Shown: positions 1 to 8,909 of the stretch, piece by piece
Layout of the letters: every line of letters begins with the position of its first letter
How positions within the stretch are numbered: the stretch's first letter is position 1
NCBI RefSeq assembly: GCF_003725735.1
Contig: NZ_RJTM01000093.1
Coordinates: 23,382 to 87,381, forward strand
Source of the DNA: Sinomicrobium pectinilyticum
GTDB lineage: Bacteria > Bacteroidota > Bacteroidia > Flavobacteriales > Flavobacteriaceae
Length of the DNA: 64,000 nucleotides
Direction of reading: 5' to 3'
Program-made: the position numbers and the translations under genes
The notes under the pieces: model-generated
Seen by the model: the letters and a program-made list of their open reading frames with translations, nothing else
Databases searched by the model: none
Told to the model about the DNA's origin: nothing

Positions 1-2
1 GA

Positions 3-299
3 GAAAACAACAATAGTTTTCCATCTGGCCATACTTCTGTTGCATTTGCCAGTGCTGCATTTGTGCAAAAGAGATACGGTTGGGAATATGGTATTCCTGC
101 CTACCTCTTGGCAGGATATGTTGGGTATACAAGAATCGAAGCAAACAAGCACGATGGTGTGGATGTGCTAGCAGGTGCTGCGATAGGTATTGGAATGAGT
201 TATTTGTTCACCAAACGGTATGATGATAAAAAGAAGTTGGGAATTTCTTCAGGCTTTATTGAAAACACCCCTACAATAGGTTTAACCTACAAATTTTAA
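3..299 (+). CDS. PAP2-family phosphatase, C-terminal part (cut by window edge)
   Basis: The reading frame is already open at the window edge, so the start is missing. The visible part begins N-N-S-F-P-S-G-H-T, the second signature of type 2 phosphatidic acid phosphatases. It continues to G-Y-T-R-I-E-x5-H-x3-D-V, the third signature, with the catalytic His (NKHDGVDV). These motifs act together to remove phosphate from lipid phosphates at the membrane. A glycine-rich helix (LAGAAIGIGMSYLF) and a short tail ending in KF follow. The tail resembles an outer-membrane-style C terminus, but too little is visible to say so. A second, broken PAP2 fragment lies 1 kb downstream. Function within this strain is not known. 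Confidence 0.8.
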   Translation, partial: ENNNSFPSGHTSVAFASAAFVQKRYGWEYGIPAYLLAGYVGYTRIEANKHDGVDVLAGAAIGIGMSYLFTKRYDDKKKLGISSGFIENTPTIGLTYKF

Positions 300-326
300 T
301 GTCCATTGAGAAAAATTACTTAAAAA

Positions 327-1238
327 ATGAATAAACAAATGACAAAAAAAGATAAAATAATAGTGACGGGAGCTACTGGTCATTATGGGTATTCAGTTAT
401 TGAATCATTGATCGAAAATGGGGTGAATGAAAGGTTGATTTATGCCATGGTAAGGGATTATACAAAAGTAGAGAAATTAAAGTCTTTGAATGTAAATATT
501 GTATTCGGCGATTATAATAATTACGATTCAATGTTGAAGGCATTTTCTGGTATTGACAAACTTCTTTTTGTTTCAAGTAATGAACTGGAAAACCGTAGTG
601 AGCAGCATATTCAAGTAGTGAATGCGGCTGTAAAATCTGGGGTTAAGTATATTCTTTACACGAGCCAAGAGCATAAAGAAGTTAATTTTTCCCTTATCGA
701 GTTTATATTAAGTTCACATCTAGCAACAGAAAATGCCATTAAAGGAAGTGGGATGAATTATACCATATTGCGAAATGGGCTATATATGGACATATTGCCT
801 TCATTTTTGGGTGAGAACATTTTTAAATATGGTATTTACCTGCCAGCCGGTAATGGGAAAATAGGATTTGCATTACGAAGTGAAATGGCGGAAACGGCGG
901 CCAAGGTTTTAATTTCAACGGGGCATAAAAATAAGACGTATAGTATATCTGGAGATAGTTATTCATTTTCAGAAATCGCAGAGTATATTTCTCAAATCAC
1001 AGGTAAAAACATCACTTATTTAAGCCCTAGTCTAGATGCTTTTCTCAATACCGTGATTGATCAAGGGATGTCTAAAAGATGTGCCAAAATGATTGGTGGG
1101 TTCTCCGCAGCTATAGGACAGGGAGAATTGGAAAGTGACAGTTTACAAATGGAAAAACTATTGGGTCGAAAGCCCCTATCTGTGAAACAATATCTGGAGG
1201 AAACTTTTATTTGGAATTTTTTGAGCAGTGTTGGGTAA
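327..1238 (+). CDS. NmrA-like NAD(P)-binding oxidoreductase (atypical SDR)
   Basis: Encodes 303 residues. The N terminus has the Rossmann motif T-G-A-T-G-H-Y-G (about residues 15-22), typical of atypical short-chain dehydrogenases of the NmrA/QOR2 type. Then come a VRD segment that would bind the cofactor phosphate and a GDYNN turn. The classical YxxxK pair is not obvious, as expected for NmrA-like proteins, which act as quinone reductases or redox sensors. An in-frame ATG at 339 is an alternative start. The gene sits between two PAP2 fragments in AT-rich DNA unlike the rest of the window, suggesting acquisition by transfer. The substrate cannot be deduced. Confidence 0.75.
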   Translation: MNKQMTKKDKIIVTGATGHYGYSVIESLIENGVNERLIYAMVRDYTKVEKLKSLNVNIVFGDYNNYDSMLKAFSGIDKLLFVSSNELENRSEQHIQVVNAAVKSGVKYILYTSQEHKEVNFSLIEFILSSHLATENAIKGSGMNYTILRNGLYMDILPSFLGENIFKYGIYLPAGNGKIGFALRSEMAETAAKVLISTGHKNKTYSISGDSYSFSEIAEYISQITGKNITYLSPSLDAFLNTVIDQGMSKRCAKMIGGFSAAIGQGELESDSLQMEKLLGRKPLSVKQYLEETFIWNFLSSVG

Positions 1239-1292
1239 AGAACTGATTTAGACGAGACCACTTAAAATGTATGTGCAAAATCACTCCCTAGC

Positions 1293-1584
1293 TTGGTTAA
1301 TTGCCATCAATCAAGCCACTGCCTAGCCTATCCTTTATTGGCAGATGGCTCATCCACAAACTCGTTTCCTTCGGGGCATACGGCTACGGCTTTTATGGGT
1401 GCCGAATTTTTATATCAAGAATATAAGGATGTATCAGTTTGGTATGGCATTACCTACCGGTTATGTGGTCGCTGCTGGCACAGGTCTTTTTAGAATATAC
1501 AACAAAAAGCATTGGCTTACCGATGTTGCTATAGGTGCGGGGATCGGAATTTTAAGTACCAAAATTGCTTATTGGATTCATTAA
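1293..1584 (+). pseudogene. Degraded PAP2-family phosphatase fragment with frameshift
   Basis: One frame encodes G-S-S-T-N-S-F-P-S-G-H-T-A-T-A-F-M-G-A-E-F up to about 1460. Homology then continues in another frame from about 1450 (G-Y-V-V-A-A-G-T-G-L-F-R, then the N-K-K-H-W-L-T-D-V motif) to a stop at 1584. Together the two pieces rebuild motifs 2 and 3 of a PAP2 phosphatase. The N-terminal half of the family is absent, and upstream residues do not look like PAP2. The gene is therefore both truncated and frameshifted. It is not a close copy of the partial PAP2 gene at the window start, so simple recent duplication is unlikely. Confidence 0.75.
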
Positions 1585-1759
1585 TTAAGAAAACATTTTT
1601 CAAAGACAAGGAAAAAACAACCGGAATTGTTATGCCTCTTTATAATGGAAGATAATACGGATTGGGATTATCATTGAAATTCTGATGTATTTATTATCCA
1701 ATAACTATAAGTGAACAAATCCCGTTTAATTGTGCAAATGAAAACAATCCTTTAGTTTT

Positions 1760-1996
1760 CTAAGGCGCCCAATAAATGTTCAATAAGTTATAGATTTTTT
1801 TTTCAATCAGACTCCACCCTTTGATTTTGCGACTATAGACATCTAACACCAAAGTCAGGTAAAAAGGCCGGTTAACATCGCTAACGCGAAGTTCCCCTTG
1901 CTCTATCTGCCTTACCAATTGCAATTTAAGATCTAAATCAAACTCCCGATGGTTTTGACCTTTGTTCATGACTGATAGCTTTGTAAAAAAAGGCAA
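1760..1996 (-). pseudogene. IS3-family-like transposase remnant (internal deletion)
   Basis: The 78-residue frame joins two pieces of an IS3-type element. The first (F-D-L-D-L-K-L-Q-L-V-R-Q-I-E-Q-G) resembles the N terminus of the orfA helix-turn-helix protein. The second (Y-L-T-L-V-L-D-V-Y-S-R-K-I-K-G-W-S) is the start of the integrase (rve) core from orfB, including its first catalytic Asp. Everything between and after has gone, so no active transposase can be made. I saw no clear terminal inverted repeats. The region 1585-2185 holds nothing else that looks coding, only this remnant and the G-rich hairpin at 2111-2137. Confidence 0.65.
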
Positions 1997-2110
1997 CCGA
2001 TGTTAGGCTTAGTCCGTTTTTTCGGTTTCTGATTACTTCGTTAAGTTTTACATCTCCCTTGCCCCTCAAGGGAAAAGTTATTCATCTTTTATTTAAAAAC
2101 CGTTACAGCG

Positions 2111-2137
2111 CCCCTTTTAAGAGGGGTTGGGGGGGGG
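2111..2137. repeat. G-rich hairpin / G-tract ahead of xerD
   Basis: CCCCT at 2111 can pair with AGGGG at 2122-2126 around a short loop. A run of nine G residues follows at 2129-2137. A related CCCCTCAAGGG word lies about 50 bp upstream. Such C/G-tract hairpins resemble the dispersed intergenic elements of Bacteroidota genomes. The G runs could fold as a quadruplex. Role unknown. Confidence 0.4.
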
Positions 2138-2185
2138 TATAGAAGGTTCGAATTTTAAAGTGCTGCCCCGCATACTTCCTCAACC

Positions 2186-3130
2186 ATGTCCCCATATTCC
2201 AAAAACCGCTATATTTACAAAGTGAACTGGGAACAAGCACTGAAAGATTACGGTCATTACCTGCGCATCGAAAGGGGGCTGTCGGCCAACTCCCTGGAAA
2301 ACTATTCGCTGGACGTAAAGAAGCTTATCCTCTTCCTGGACTCCCACGATATAAAACAATCTCCCCTCACCATTACGGCAGAAATCGTTCAGCAATTCGT
2401 CTACGAGATAGCCAAAGATGTCAATGCACGGTCCCAGGCGAGGATACTTTCGGGACTGCGCGGATTTTTCAATTACCTCATCTTTGAAGATTACCGCAAG
2501 GACAACCCGATGGAGCTTATAGAATCGCCAAAGATCGGCCGGAAATTACCCGATACTCTTTCACAGGAAGACATAGACCATCTCATCGCTGCCATAGACC
2601 TCAGCACTCCGGAAGGGGAACGTAACCGGGCCATGGTGGAAACGCTGTACAGCTGTGGTCTCCGGGTATCGGAGCTGACCGCATTAAAAATATCCGACCT
2701 GTTCTTTGAGGAAGGTTTTATAAAAGTCACCGGTAAAGGGGACAAGCAGCGTTTTGTGCCTATAGCCCCGGTAACACAAAAACTCATCAACATATACAGG
2801 AAGGAAATAAGGGTGCATATCAAGGCGCAAAAGGGACATGAGGATATCTTATTCCTGAACCGAAGGGGAAAACAACTTACACGTGCCATGATATTTACCA
2901 TCATCAAGCGCCTGGCGGAAACAACCGGCCTGAAGAAAAATATCAGTCCCCATACCTTCCGGCATTCCTTTGCTACCCATTTACTGCAAAACGGGGCCGA
3001 CCTCCGGGCCATTCAGCAGATGCTGGGGCATGAAAGCATTACCACTACCGAAGTGTATATGCATGTAGACAGGTCCCAACTGGCAGAAATAGTTCATAAA
3101 TACCATCCCAGGAATCCGGAGAAACAGTAA
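2186..3130 (+). CDS. xerD: Tyrosine recombinase XerD
   Basis: Encodes 314 residues of the phage-integrase family: an N-terminal SAM-like core-binding domain (about 15-100) and a C-terminal catalytic domain. All six catalytic residues are visible: R160 (CGLRVSEL), K184, H256 and R259 (HTFRHSFATHLL), H282 (LGHES) and nucleophile Y291. With XerC it would resolve chromosome dimers at dif during division. The ATG at 2186 gives a 12-residue extension. A GTG at 2222 (VNWEQALKDY) matches the usual family start and may be the real one. No dif site was seen nearby. The element-rich DNA upstream is probably coincidental. Confidence 0.93.
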   Translation: MSPYSKNRYIYKVNWEQALKDYGHYLRIERGLSANSLENYSLDVKKLILFLDSHDIKQSPLTITAEIVQQFVYEIAKDVNARSQARILSGLRGFFNYLIFEDYRKDNPMELIESPKIGRKLPDTLSQEDIDHLIAAIDLSTPEGERNRAMVETLYSCGLRVSELTALKISDLFFEEGFIKVTGKGDKQRFVPIAPVTQKLINIYRKEIRVHIKAQKGHEDILFLNRRGKQLTRAMIFTIIKRLAETTGLKKNISPHTFRHSFATHLLQNGADLRAIQQMLGHESITTTEVYMHVDRSQLAEIVHKYHPRNPEKQ

Positions 3131-3144
3131 CACGGAAATAACGG

Positions 3145-4440
3145 TTACTTGATTGCCGCTTCCCTTCCCTTCTTTTTATAGGGCCGGATAATAAGCCTTG
3201 CTTCCCGGTCAAAACGGATGTAGTTGTATAACCAGTTTACAAATACGACCATTTTATTTTTAAAACCTATCAGTGCAAAGAGGTGCACAAATATCCATAC
3301 GAACCAGGCAAAAACACCCTGGAATTTCCATCGCGGAAGATCCACAACCGCTTTATTCCTGCCCACGGTAGCCATGGAACCTTTATCGAAATAACGAAAA
3401 GGCTTCATGGGCTTGCCCAGTATGTATTTAACCAGGTTACTTCCCAGTAATTTTCCCTGCTGTATCGCAGGCTGGGCCATCATGGGATGTCCCTGCGGAT
3501 ATTTCTCGGTAGGCATATAAGCCACATCTCCGATAGCAAAAACATCTTCATATCCCTGTACCTGGCTGAATTCGTTCACCATTATACGATTGCCCCGGGC
3601 AATTAATTCCTTTCCGTCCACACCTTTCAGTGTTGCCCCCTCCACACCTGCAGTCCATATCAGGGTTTCCGTTTCAAAGGACAGCCCGGTATTGGTAGCT
3701 ACCGTATAGCCATCATAGTCCGTAACAAAGGCACTTTTCCAAATATTAACCCCAAGTTTTTCCAGAAATTCTTCGGCTTTTTTGGAAGCTTTCGGGCTCA
3801 TGGCGTCCAGGACCCGGTCCGTTCCCTGGATAAGGTTTATTTGCATCTGTCGTATATCCAGGTCTGGATAATCTTTAGGCAGAATTCCTTTCTTGATCTC
3901 TGCCAGCGCACCGGCCAGTTCTACACCGGTAGGGCCTGCCCCTACTATGACAAAGTTCATCAGGGCATTTCGCTTGTCAAGGTTGTTGGTAAGCAGCGCC
4001 TGCTCAAAATTTTCGAGAATAAGGCTGCGAAGGTTCAATGACTGTGGGATGGTCTTCATGGCCATTCCGTTTTCCTTTATATTGTTATTCCCAAAATAAT
4101 TGGTCCTGGAACCCGTGGCAATAACCAGGTAATCATACGTTATAACGCCTATATCCGTTCGGATGGTTTTCTTCTCCGGCTCTATACACTCTACATGGGC
4201 CAGCCTGAAATAAGAATTCGGGTAATTTTTCAACACTTTCCGGATGGGATAAGCTATGGAATCGGGCTCAAGGCCTCCGGTAGTTACCTGGTACAACAAC
4301 GGCTGAAATGTGTGGTAATTGTGTTTATCAAGCATGACCACCTGGACGTCCTGTTTTCCTAAGCGCTTTGCCAATTCAAGGCCGGCAAAACCTCCGCCTA
4401 TGATTACTATCCTGGGAGAACTGGTCTTTGGAATATTCAT
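3145..4440 (-). CDS. ndh: Type II NADH:quinone oxidoreductase (NDH-2)
   Basis: About 431 residues from the ATG at 4440. Two nucleotide-binding motifs are clear: G-G-G-F-A-G-L-E near the N terminus for FAD and G-A-G-P-T-G-V-E-L mid-protein for NADH. A conserved A-I-G-D-V-A segment closes the FAD site. The C-terminal stretch is hydrophobic and aromatic (FAWFVWIFVHLFALIGF), fitting a membrane anchor. The enzyme passes electrons from NADH to quinone without pumping protons. An upstream ATG at 4467 is open in frame but lies on the predicted -7 box, which favours 4440. It is convergent with xerD, 14 bp apart. Confidence 0.93.
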   Translation of the reverse strand: MNIPKTSSPRIVIIGGGFAGLELAKRLGKQDVQVVMLDKHNYHTFQPLLYQVTTGGLEPDSIAYPIRKVLKNYPNSYFRLAHVECIEPEKKTIRTDIGVITYDYLVIATGSRTNYFGNNNIKENGMAMKTIPQSLNLRSLILENFEQALLTNNLDKRNALMNFVIVGAGPTGVELAGALAEIKKGILPKDYPDLDIRQMQINLIQGTDRVLDAMSPKASKKAEEFLEKLGVNIWKSAFVTDYDGYTVATNTGLSFETETLIWTAGVEGATLKGVDGKELIARGNRIMVNEFSQVQGYEDVFAIGDVAYMPTEKYPQGHPMMAQPAIQQGKLLGSNLVKYILGKPMKPFRYFDKGSMATVGRNKAVVDLPRWKFQGVFAWFVWIFVHLFALIGFKNKMVVFVNWLYNYIRFDREARLIIRPYKKKGREAAIK

Positions 4441-4464
4441 TATGAAGAATTGAGATTTATAATA

Positions 4465-4472
4465 CAAAGGTA
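4465..4472 (-). promoter_or_regulatory. Bacteroidota -7 box for ndh
   Basis: On the minus strand this reads TACCTTTG, an exact TAnnTTTG match, 24 bp ahead of the ndh ATG at 4440. No clear TTG -33 element was seen at the usual 19-21 bp spacing. Confidence 0.55.
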
Positions 4473-4846
4473 AGTGTTATCTATCTTTTTACTATTGAAG
4501 AGAGCTGATTTATTCCGTCAAAAAGATTACAGAATCAACATATTTTTAAAAATGCGTGATACCTCTCTTGAGAATGCTGTTTTTCATATTAAATTCACAT
4601 CAAAGATCACCTCTGAAAAAATACCGGGCACCACTATATTAATATTTCTGCAAAAGAGGCGGTAATTCCAAACATATTGTCTTTATATCGATAGCAAGAG
4701 GGCCTGTGCCGGCCGTTAGTTATATCTCCCCAATTCCGGTCGCCTGTGATTACTGTATTCCCCCGGTATGCGGAATTCATATTATTCCTTCTATTTTTGT
4801 AACAATCTTTATAAATGTACTACTAATCATAAAACAATTTTAATTA
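4473..4846. other. Non-coding gap between ndh and the sigma-factor gene
   Basis: AT-rich DNA without a convincing gene. A TATTTTTG -7-like box on the plus strand at 4792-4799 lies 47 bp before the sigma-factor start and is followed directly by TAACAATC. It may be the promoter. Nothing else was recognised. Confidence 0.4.
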
Positions 4847-5341
4847 GTGGACAAAGAACTGGAACATAGTTTCGTTACTGAGCTGGAAAGAAACCAAAAT
4901 ATAGTACACAAGGTATGCAGGTTATATACCTCCATGCCGGATGAACACAATGATTTGTTCCAGGAAATAACCATACAACTCTGGAAAGCCTATCCCAAAT
5001 TCAGAGGAGAAGCAAAATTCAGCACCTGGATGTACCGGGTTGCCCTGAACACTGCTATTACCCTGTATCGGAAATCAAAGAGAAAAGTGCCTACACAAAG
5101 TTATGAGAACATACTCATTAACCTTAAGGCAAGCGAATATAATGATGACGAGGAACAACAACTAAAATTAATGTACGATGCTATAAAACAATTGAGTGAT
5201 GTGGAAAAAGCCTTGATATTTCTATACCTGGAGGATAAAAATTACAAGGAAATATCCGAGACCCTCGGTATAACGGAAATAAATGCCAGGGTAAAAATGA
5301 ACCGGATAAAGTCGAAGTTACGAACTATTTTGAACCCGTAG
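4847..5341 (+). CDS. ECF-type RNA polymerase sigma factor
   Basis: Encodes 164 residues with the two-domain layout of extracytoplasmic-function sigma factors. Sigma2 (about 20-85) includes D-L-F-Q-E-I-T-I-Q-L-W-K and F-S-T-W-M-Y-R-V-A. Sigma4 (about 105-160) includes Y-K-E-I-S-E-T-L-G-I-T-E-I-N-A-R-V-K, the -35 recognition helix. It starts with GTG. The next gene begins 2 bp after its stop, so the two are translationally coupled. In such pairs the downstream membrane protein often restrains the sigma factor, but no known anti-sigma domain is visible here. The regulon is unknown. Confidence 0.9.
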   Translation: MDKELEHSFVTELERNQNIVHKVCRLYTSMPDEHNDLFQEITIQLWKAYPKFRGEAKFSTWMYRVALNTAITLYRKSKRKVPTQSYENILINLKASEYNDDEEQQLKLMYDAIKQLSDVEKALIFLYLEDKNYKEISETLGITEINARVKMNRIKSKLRTILNP

Positions 5342-5343
5342 TT

Positions 5344-5955
5344 ATGGATGAGTTAGAGCTGTTAAAAAAGGATTGGAAAAAGAAAGAGGCCTCATTCCCG
5401 AAGTTATCTTATGAAGATATTTACAAAATGATCTGGAAAAGGTCCTCTTCGAATGTGAAATGGATATTCATCATAAGTATGCTGGAACTCTCGTTCGGGC
5501 TCATATTCCTGTTTTATACCCCTTCCTATATGGAAGAGATGAATTATGTTTTCATAGATGTCCTGTTGTACATGACTTACCCGGTTATCATTTTCTTTGT
5601 ATACCGGTTTTACATGAATTACAAAAAAATATCCGCTACTTCTTCCGTAAAAGGACTCATGGACTCTATCCTGAAAGCGAGAAAGACAGTCAAGCATTAC
5701 ATTATTTTTAACCTTGCTGTCATTTCCGTAAGCTCTATAAGTACTTCCATCCTGGCTTATGTCAAAGGACATGGGGGATGGGATGTTTACAAACAGAATT
5801 CCCAGCTCAGCGACCATCTTATTCTGATCTTCTTTGTTATACTCGTCACTGTGCTTATCATAGGAATATGCCTTGGCATTTACCTGCTTCTTTACGGCTT
5901 TTTACTCCGGCGCCTTAACCGGAACTACAGGGAACTCAGACAACTGGAAGTTTAA
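5344..5955 (+). CDS. Membrane protein coupled to the ECF sigma factor (possible anti-sigma)
   Basis: Encodes 203 residues. A soluble N terminus (about 1-38) carries the D-W-K-K-K-E motif seen in many flavobacterial proteins placed behind ECF sigma genes. Four hydrophobic helices follow, at about 39-58, 68-90, 118-138 and 157-185, and a basic C-terminal tail. There is no zinc-binding HxxxCxxC anti-sigma motif. The 2-bp spacing from the sigma gene suggests a partner role. By inference, the N-terminal segment could hold the sigma factor at the membrane. Function is unproven. Confidence 0.65.
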   Translation: MDELELLKKDWKKKEASFPKLSYEDIYKMIWKRSSSNVKWIFIISMLELSFGLIFLFYTPSYMEEMNYVFIDVLLYMTYPVIIFFVYRFYMNYKKISATSSVKGLMDSILKARKTVKHYIIFNLAVISVSSISTSILAYVKGHGGWDVYKQNSQLSDHLILIFFVILVTVLIIGICLGIYLLLYGFLLRRLNRNYRELRQLEV

Positions 5956-6043
5956 GGGGAATGGTCCCGAAAAAATAATGGCTATTGCTTACAGAACCAG
6001 TAGCTCCGCATTCAATAATCCAATAATACATTATTCAGGAATA

Positions 6044-8809
6044 TTAATACGCCTTATCAGATTCCTTTTGCAGGGCAGGGCGTCCTTTTTCCATCCATTG
6101 CGGTATTTTTTCACCTTTCAGATAGTGGTCGAAAAACTGCATCATACGAATGGAAAGATCTTTGCGGTTACCCCAGCTACTCCCCTTTAGGTTATGGGGT
6201 TCTCCGTTATAGGTAAGCATCCATACCGGTTTGTCCAGTCTCCGTAAAGCCACAAAAAACTCTATCCCCTGGTACCACGGCACAGCGCCATCATTATCAT
6301 TATGCATCATCAGCAACGGCGTGTTTATCTTATCGGCATAAAACAGGGGGGAATTTTCCATGTAGAGATCCAGTTTGTCCCACAGCGTTCCGCCTATACG
6401 GCTTTGTGTATGCTCGTACTGAAACATCCTGCTCATACCGGTCTGCCAGCGAATGCCTCCATAGGCGCTGGTCATGTTACTCACCGGGGCCCCTGCCATG
6501 GCAGCAGCAAACATATTGGTCCTGGTGATGAGGTAAGCAGTCTGGTACCCTCCCCAGCTTTGTCCCTGAAGGGCGATATGAGAAGCATCTATATAAGGAT
6601 GGTCCGCTATAAGTTTTTCCACTCCGCTTACGATACAGTCATAGGCACTTTGCCCGGGATATCCTTCTTTATACACGATGTCCGGTACAAACACCAGGTA
6701 ATCGTTACTGGTATAAAAGGTTTTGTTTATCGTGGACCTGCTGGGGGCCGGAATATAATGCCTGTGATATGTATCCGAGCTCAGTTCGTAAAAGTATACC
6801 ACCATGGGATATTTTTTGCCGGGCTGCATGTTTTCGGGTTTGTACAGCAAGCCCTGCAGCGGCACATTGTCATAATTTTCCCATTCTACCAGCGAAACAC
6901 TCCCCCATTTAAACTCTTTTTGCTGCGGATTGGCTTCGGTAAGCTTCTTCGGGGTATCTAACGTTGTTGTTGTTATCCAGGTATCGGGATAATCCGTAAA
7001 GCTTTGCCTTGTAAAAAATACTTTATCGGCATCTTTGGCTTTTCGGGGAGTTCCGAACATATAATCTCCTTCCAGGGCCTTACGGGGAGCTTTTTCTCGG
7101 TTTATATCGGCAAGGGCATACCCGGCTTTTTTTGTCACTTCTTCAAAAGAGGACAACCATACTTCTTTCCCGGTATTTATAAACTTTTCTTCCGGGTCCA
7201 GTTGCAGGTACCTGTATACCGTTTTGTTCTCCCTGCCGTTTTTGGTAACTCTTACAGGCCTGCCTTTTCCCGCCGGGTCCAGCTTCCAGATATCATAACG
7301 ATCGTATACGAAAACAGCTTTGTCGCCTTCGGACCAGCCTGCTACTCCATACGGGCGAGGCTCACTCGGGGTATCGTGCCTTTCGTCGTAAAAAGGAGTA
7401 TCAATCCCCTGGGTAAGTGCTACGGTGGCGTTGTTCTCAAGGTTTACGGAATAATAAATGCTGTCCTTCCTGTTGTAATACACTGCATATTTCTGCGAAG
7501 GCCCAACCCACATGTGGCCCTGTTCTTTTACCAAAAGCTTTTTTGCTCCCGTTCGCAAATCTATCGTATAAAAGTCCCTGACCCATAATCCTGTCCAGGA
7601 CAAAGCTCTCTGGTAAGAGTCTCCGTCTTCGGCCAGCACATATTTTCCGTCACCATGGTCCAGCACAGTGACATCGGCCAGCGTACTGTCGGACAATTGC
7701 ATCGCCTTTCCGGAATCAAAATCGTATACCGCGAGATAATTTTTCTTTCTGTCTTTTGCCAGGTTTACTTTTTGTTGCGGTTGCAGCCGTTTATCCGTCC
7801 ACGACCAGATATCCACGGAAGACCGCTCGTTATTAAGGAGGGTATCTTTCCGGTTCTCATCTTCCCGGAAAGCAGTCCCGAAAAACAGTCGTTTCCCGTT
7901 TTTCGAGAAAAATACATTTCCGTTTTGTGAGGGAACCCAGTTGGCCGGGATGTTACGGATATTTCCGGTTTCAATTGCGGAAATCTTTTTCTTGTTCCCC
8001 GTATAAAGGCTGTATGTCTTGATTTTGGTCGTGTCCGGCGAATACAGGAACCCTACTTTCTCTCCCACGGGCCCGAGGGTGATTTTCTCTACCGAGCCTT
8101 CCTTATGGAACAGGGTATCGGCCCTGCGGGCCTCCGCATCAAAATATACCACGGTTGCCCTGGTCACCGTACTGTCTTTTTCTTCTGTTCCCAATAATAA
8201 TTTATTCTCCTTAAGGGCCCAGGCAAAGGATTTGACATGGTGAAATACCATACTGTCCTTTTTGAACGGGTTCCGAACAATCAGCAGCGTGTCTTTTTCT
8301 TTCTTTTTGGAAGTTGTAGCCGTATCGCCTTCTTTCCTGTCCGCGGATACCGCTATAGTTTTATAAGCCAGCCAGTCCCCTCCTTCCGCCGGGATGCTAA
8401 AACTCTTCACGTTCGGGTATTTTCGTATTTCCCCGGTCTTTAAAATATAAACGCCAAGGGAATCTACCGGGAGTTTATATTTTTTCCACTTTGCGGTTTC
8501 TGCCTTTCTTCGAAGGGCTATCGGCGGTTTTATACTGAAAGAGACGAATGAACTGTTGCTGCTGATATGGGCATCCGCCCCCCTGGTAATAGTATCGGAT
8601 ACACCGGTACCGGTATGGGTTATAACAAGGGCCCCGTCCCCGTTACCTGCGTTGTATTCATAGACGAGATAGTTCCCGTTATTGGACAATTGTTTTTTTT
8701 CAATAGATTTCCAATTGTCGAAATCGTCTGTAGAAAGAGATTTTTTCTGTGCAAAAAGTATTCCTGCCGAGAAGAGCAGGAACACAGAGACACGTAGTTT
8801 TCGCTTCAT
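6044..8809 (-). CDS. Secreted S9-family (prolyl oligopeptidase-type) peptidase
   Basis: Encodes 921 residues with an N-terminal signal peptide (basic MKRK, hydrophobic VFLLFSAGILFA, cleavage before Q-K-K). A long beta-propeller-like region of S-x-D and W-S-type blades follows, then a C-terminal alpha/beta-hydrolase domain. The catalytic triad is visible: Ser at about 751 (G-Q-S-W-G-G-Y), Asp at about 840 (H-N-D-N-D-G-A-V-P) and His at about 872 (G-E-P-H-N-L). Such enzymes cut peptides in the periplasm. The gene appears monocistronic. It ends 88 bp from the convergent sigma/membrane-protein operon. The exact specificity (dipeptidyl, acylaminoacyl or oligopeptidase) cannot be read from sequence. 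Confidence 0.9.
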   Translation of the reverse strand: MKRKLRVSVFLLFSAGILFAQKKSLSTDDFDNWKSIEKKQLSNNGNYLVYEYNAGNGDGALVITHTGTGVSDTITRGADAHISSNSSFVSFSIKPPIALRRKAETAKWKKYKLPVDSLGVYILKTGEIRKYPNVKSFSIPAEGGDWLAYKTIAVSADRKEGDTATTSKKKEKDTLLIVRNPFKKDSMVFHHVKSFAWALKENKLLLGTEEKDSTVTRATVVYFDAEARRADTLFHKEGSVEKITLGPVGEKVGFLYSPDTTKIKTYSLYTGNKKKISAIETGNIRNIPANWVPSQNGNVFFSKNGKRLFFGTAFREDENRKDTLLNNERSSVDIWSWTDKRLQPQQKVNLAKDRKKNYLAVYDFDSGKAMQLSDSTLADVTVLDHGDGKYVLAEDGDSYQRALSWTGLWVRDFYTIDLRTGAKKLLVKEQGHMWVGPSQKYAVYYNRKDSIYYSVNLENNATVALTQGIDTPFYDERHDTPSEPRPYGVAGWSEGDKAVFVYDRYDIWKLDPAGKGRPVRVTKNGRENKTVYRYLQLDPEEKFINTGKEVWLSSFEEVTKKAGYALADINREKAPRKALEGDYMFGTPRKAKDADKVFFTRQSFTDYPDTWITTTTLDTPKKLTEANPQQKEFKWGSVSLVEWENYDNVPLQGLLYKPENMQPGKKYPMVVYFYELSSDTYHRHYIPAPSRSTINKTFYTSNDYLVFVPDIVYKEGYPGQSAYDCIVSGVEKLIADHPYIDASHIALQGQSWGGYQTAYLITRTNMFAAAMAGAPVSNMTSAYGGIRWQTGMSRMFQYEHTQSRIGGTLWDKLDLYMENSPLFYADKINTPLLMMHNDNDGAVPWYQGIEFFVALRRLDKPVWMLTYNGEPHNLKGSSWGNRKDLSIRMMQFFDHYLKGEKIPQWMEKGRPALQKESDKAY

Positions 8810-8909
8810 GTTAGTTCGTGTTTAATTTTACGGAATTGAGTTAGTCAGCCAGACTTACGGCCATTATATTTCTTTTTCTTTTTTCAATTATTCCGTCCGC
8901 ACACTATGC

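Noticed and set aside
6302..8797. Several plus-strand open frames of 70-220 residues across the S9 peptidase gene
   Set aside because: They are antisense shadows of one long, well-supported gene and match no family.
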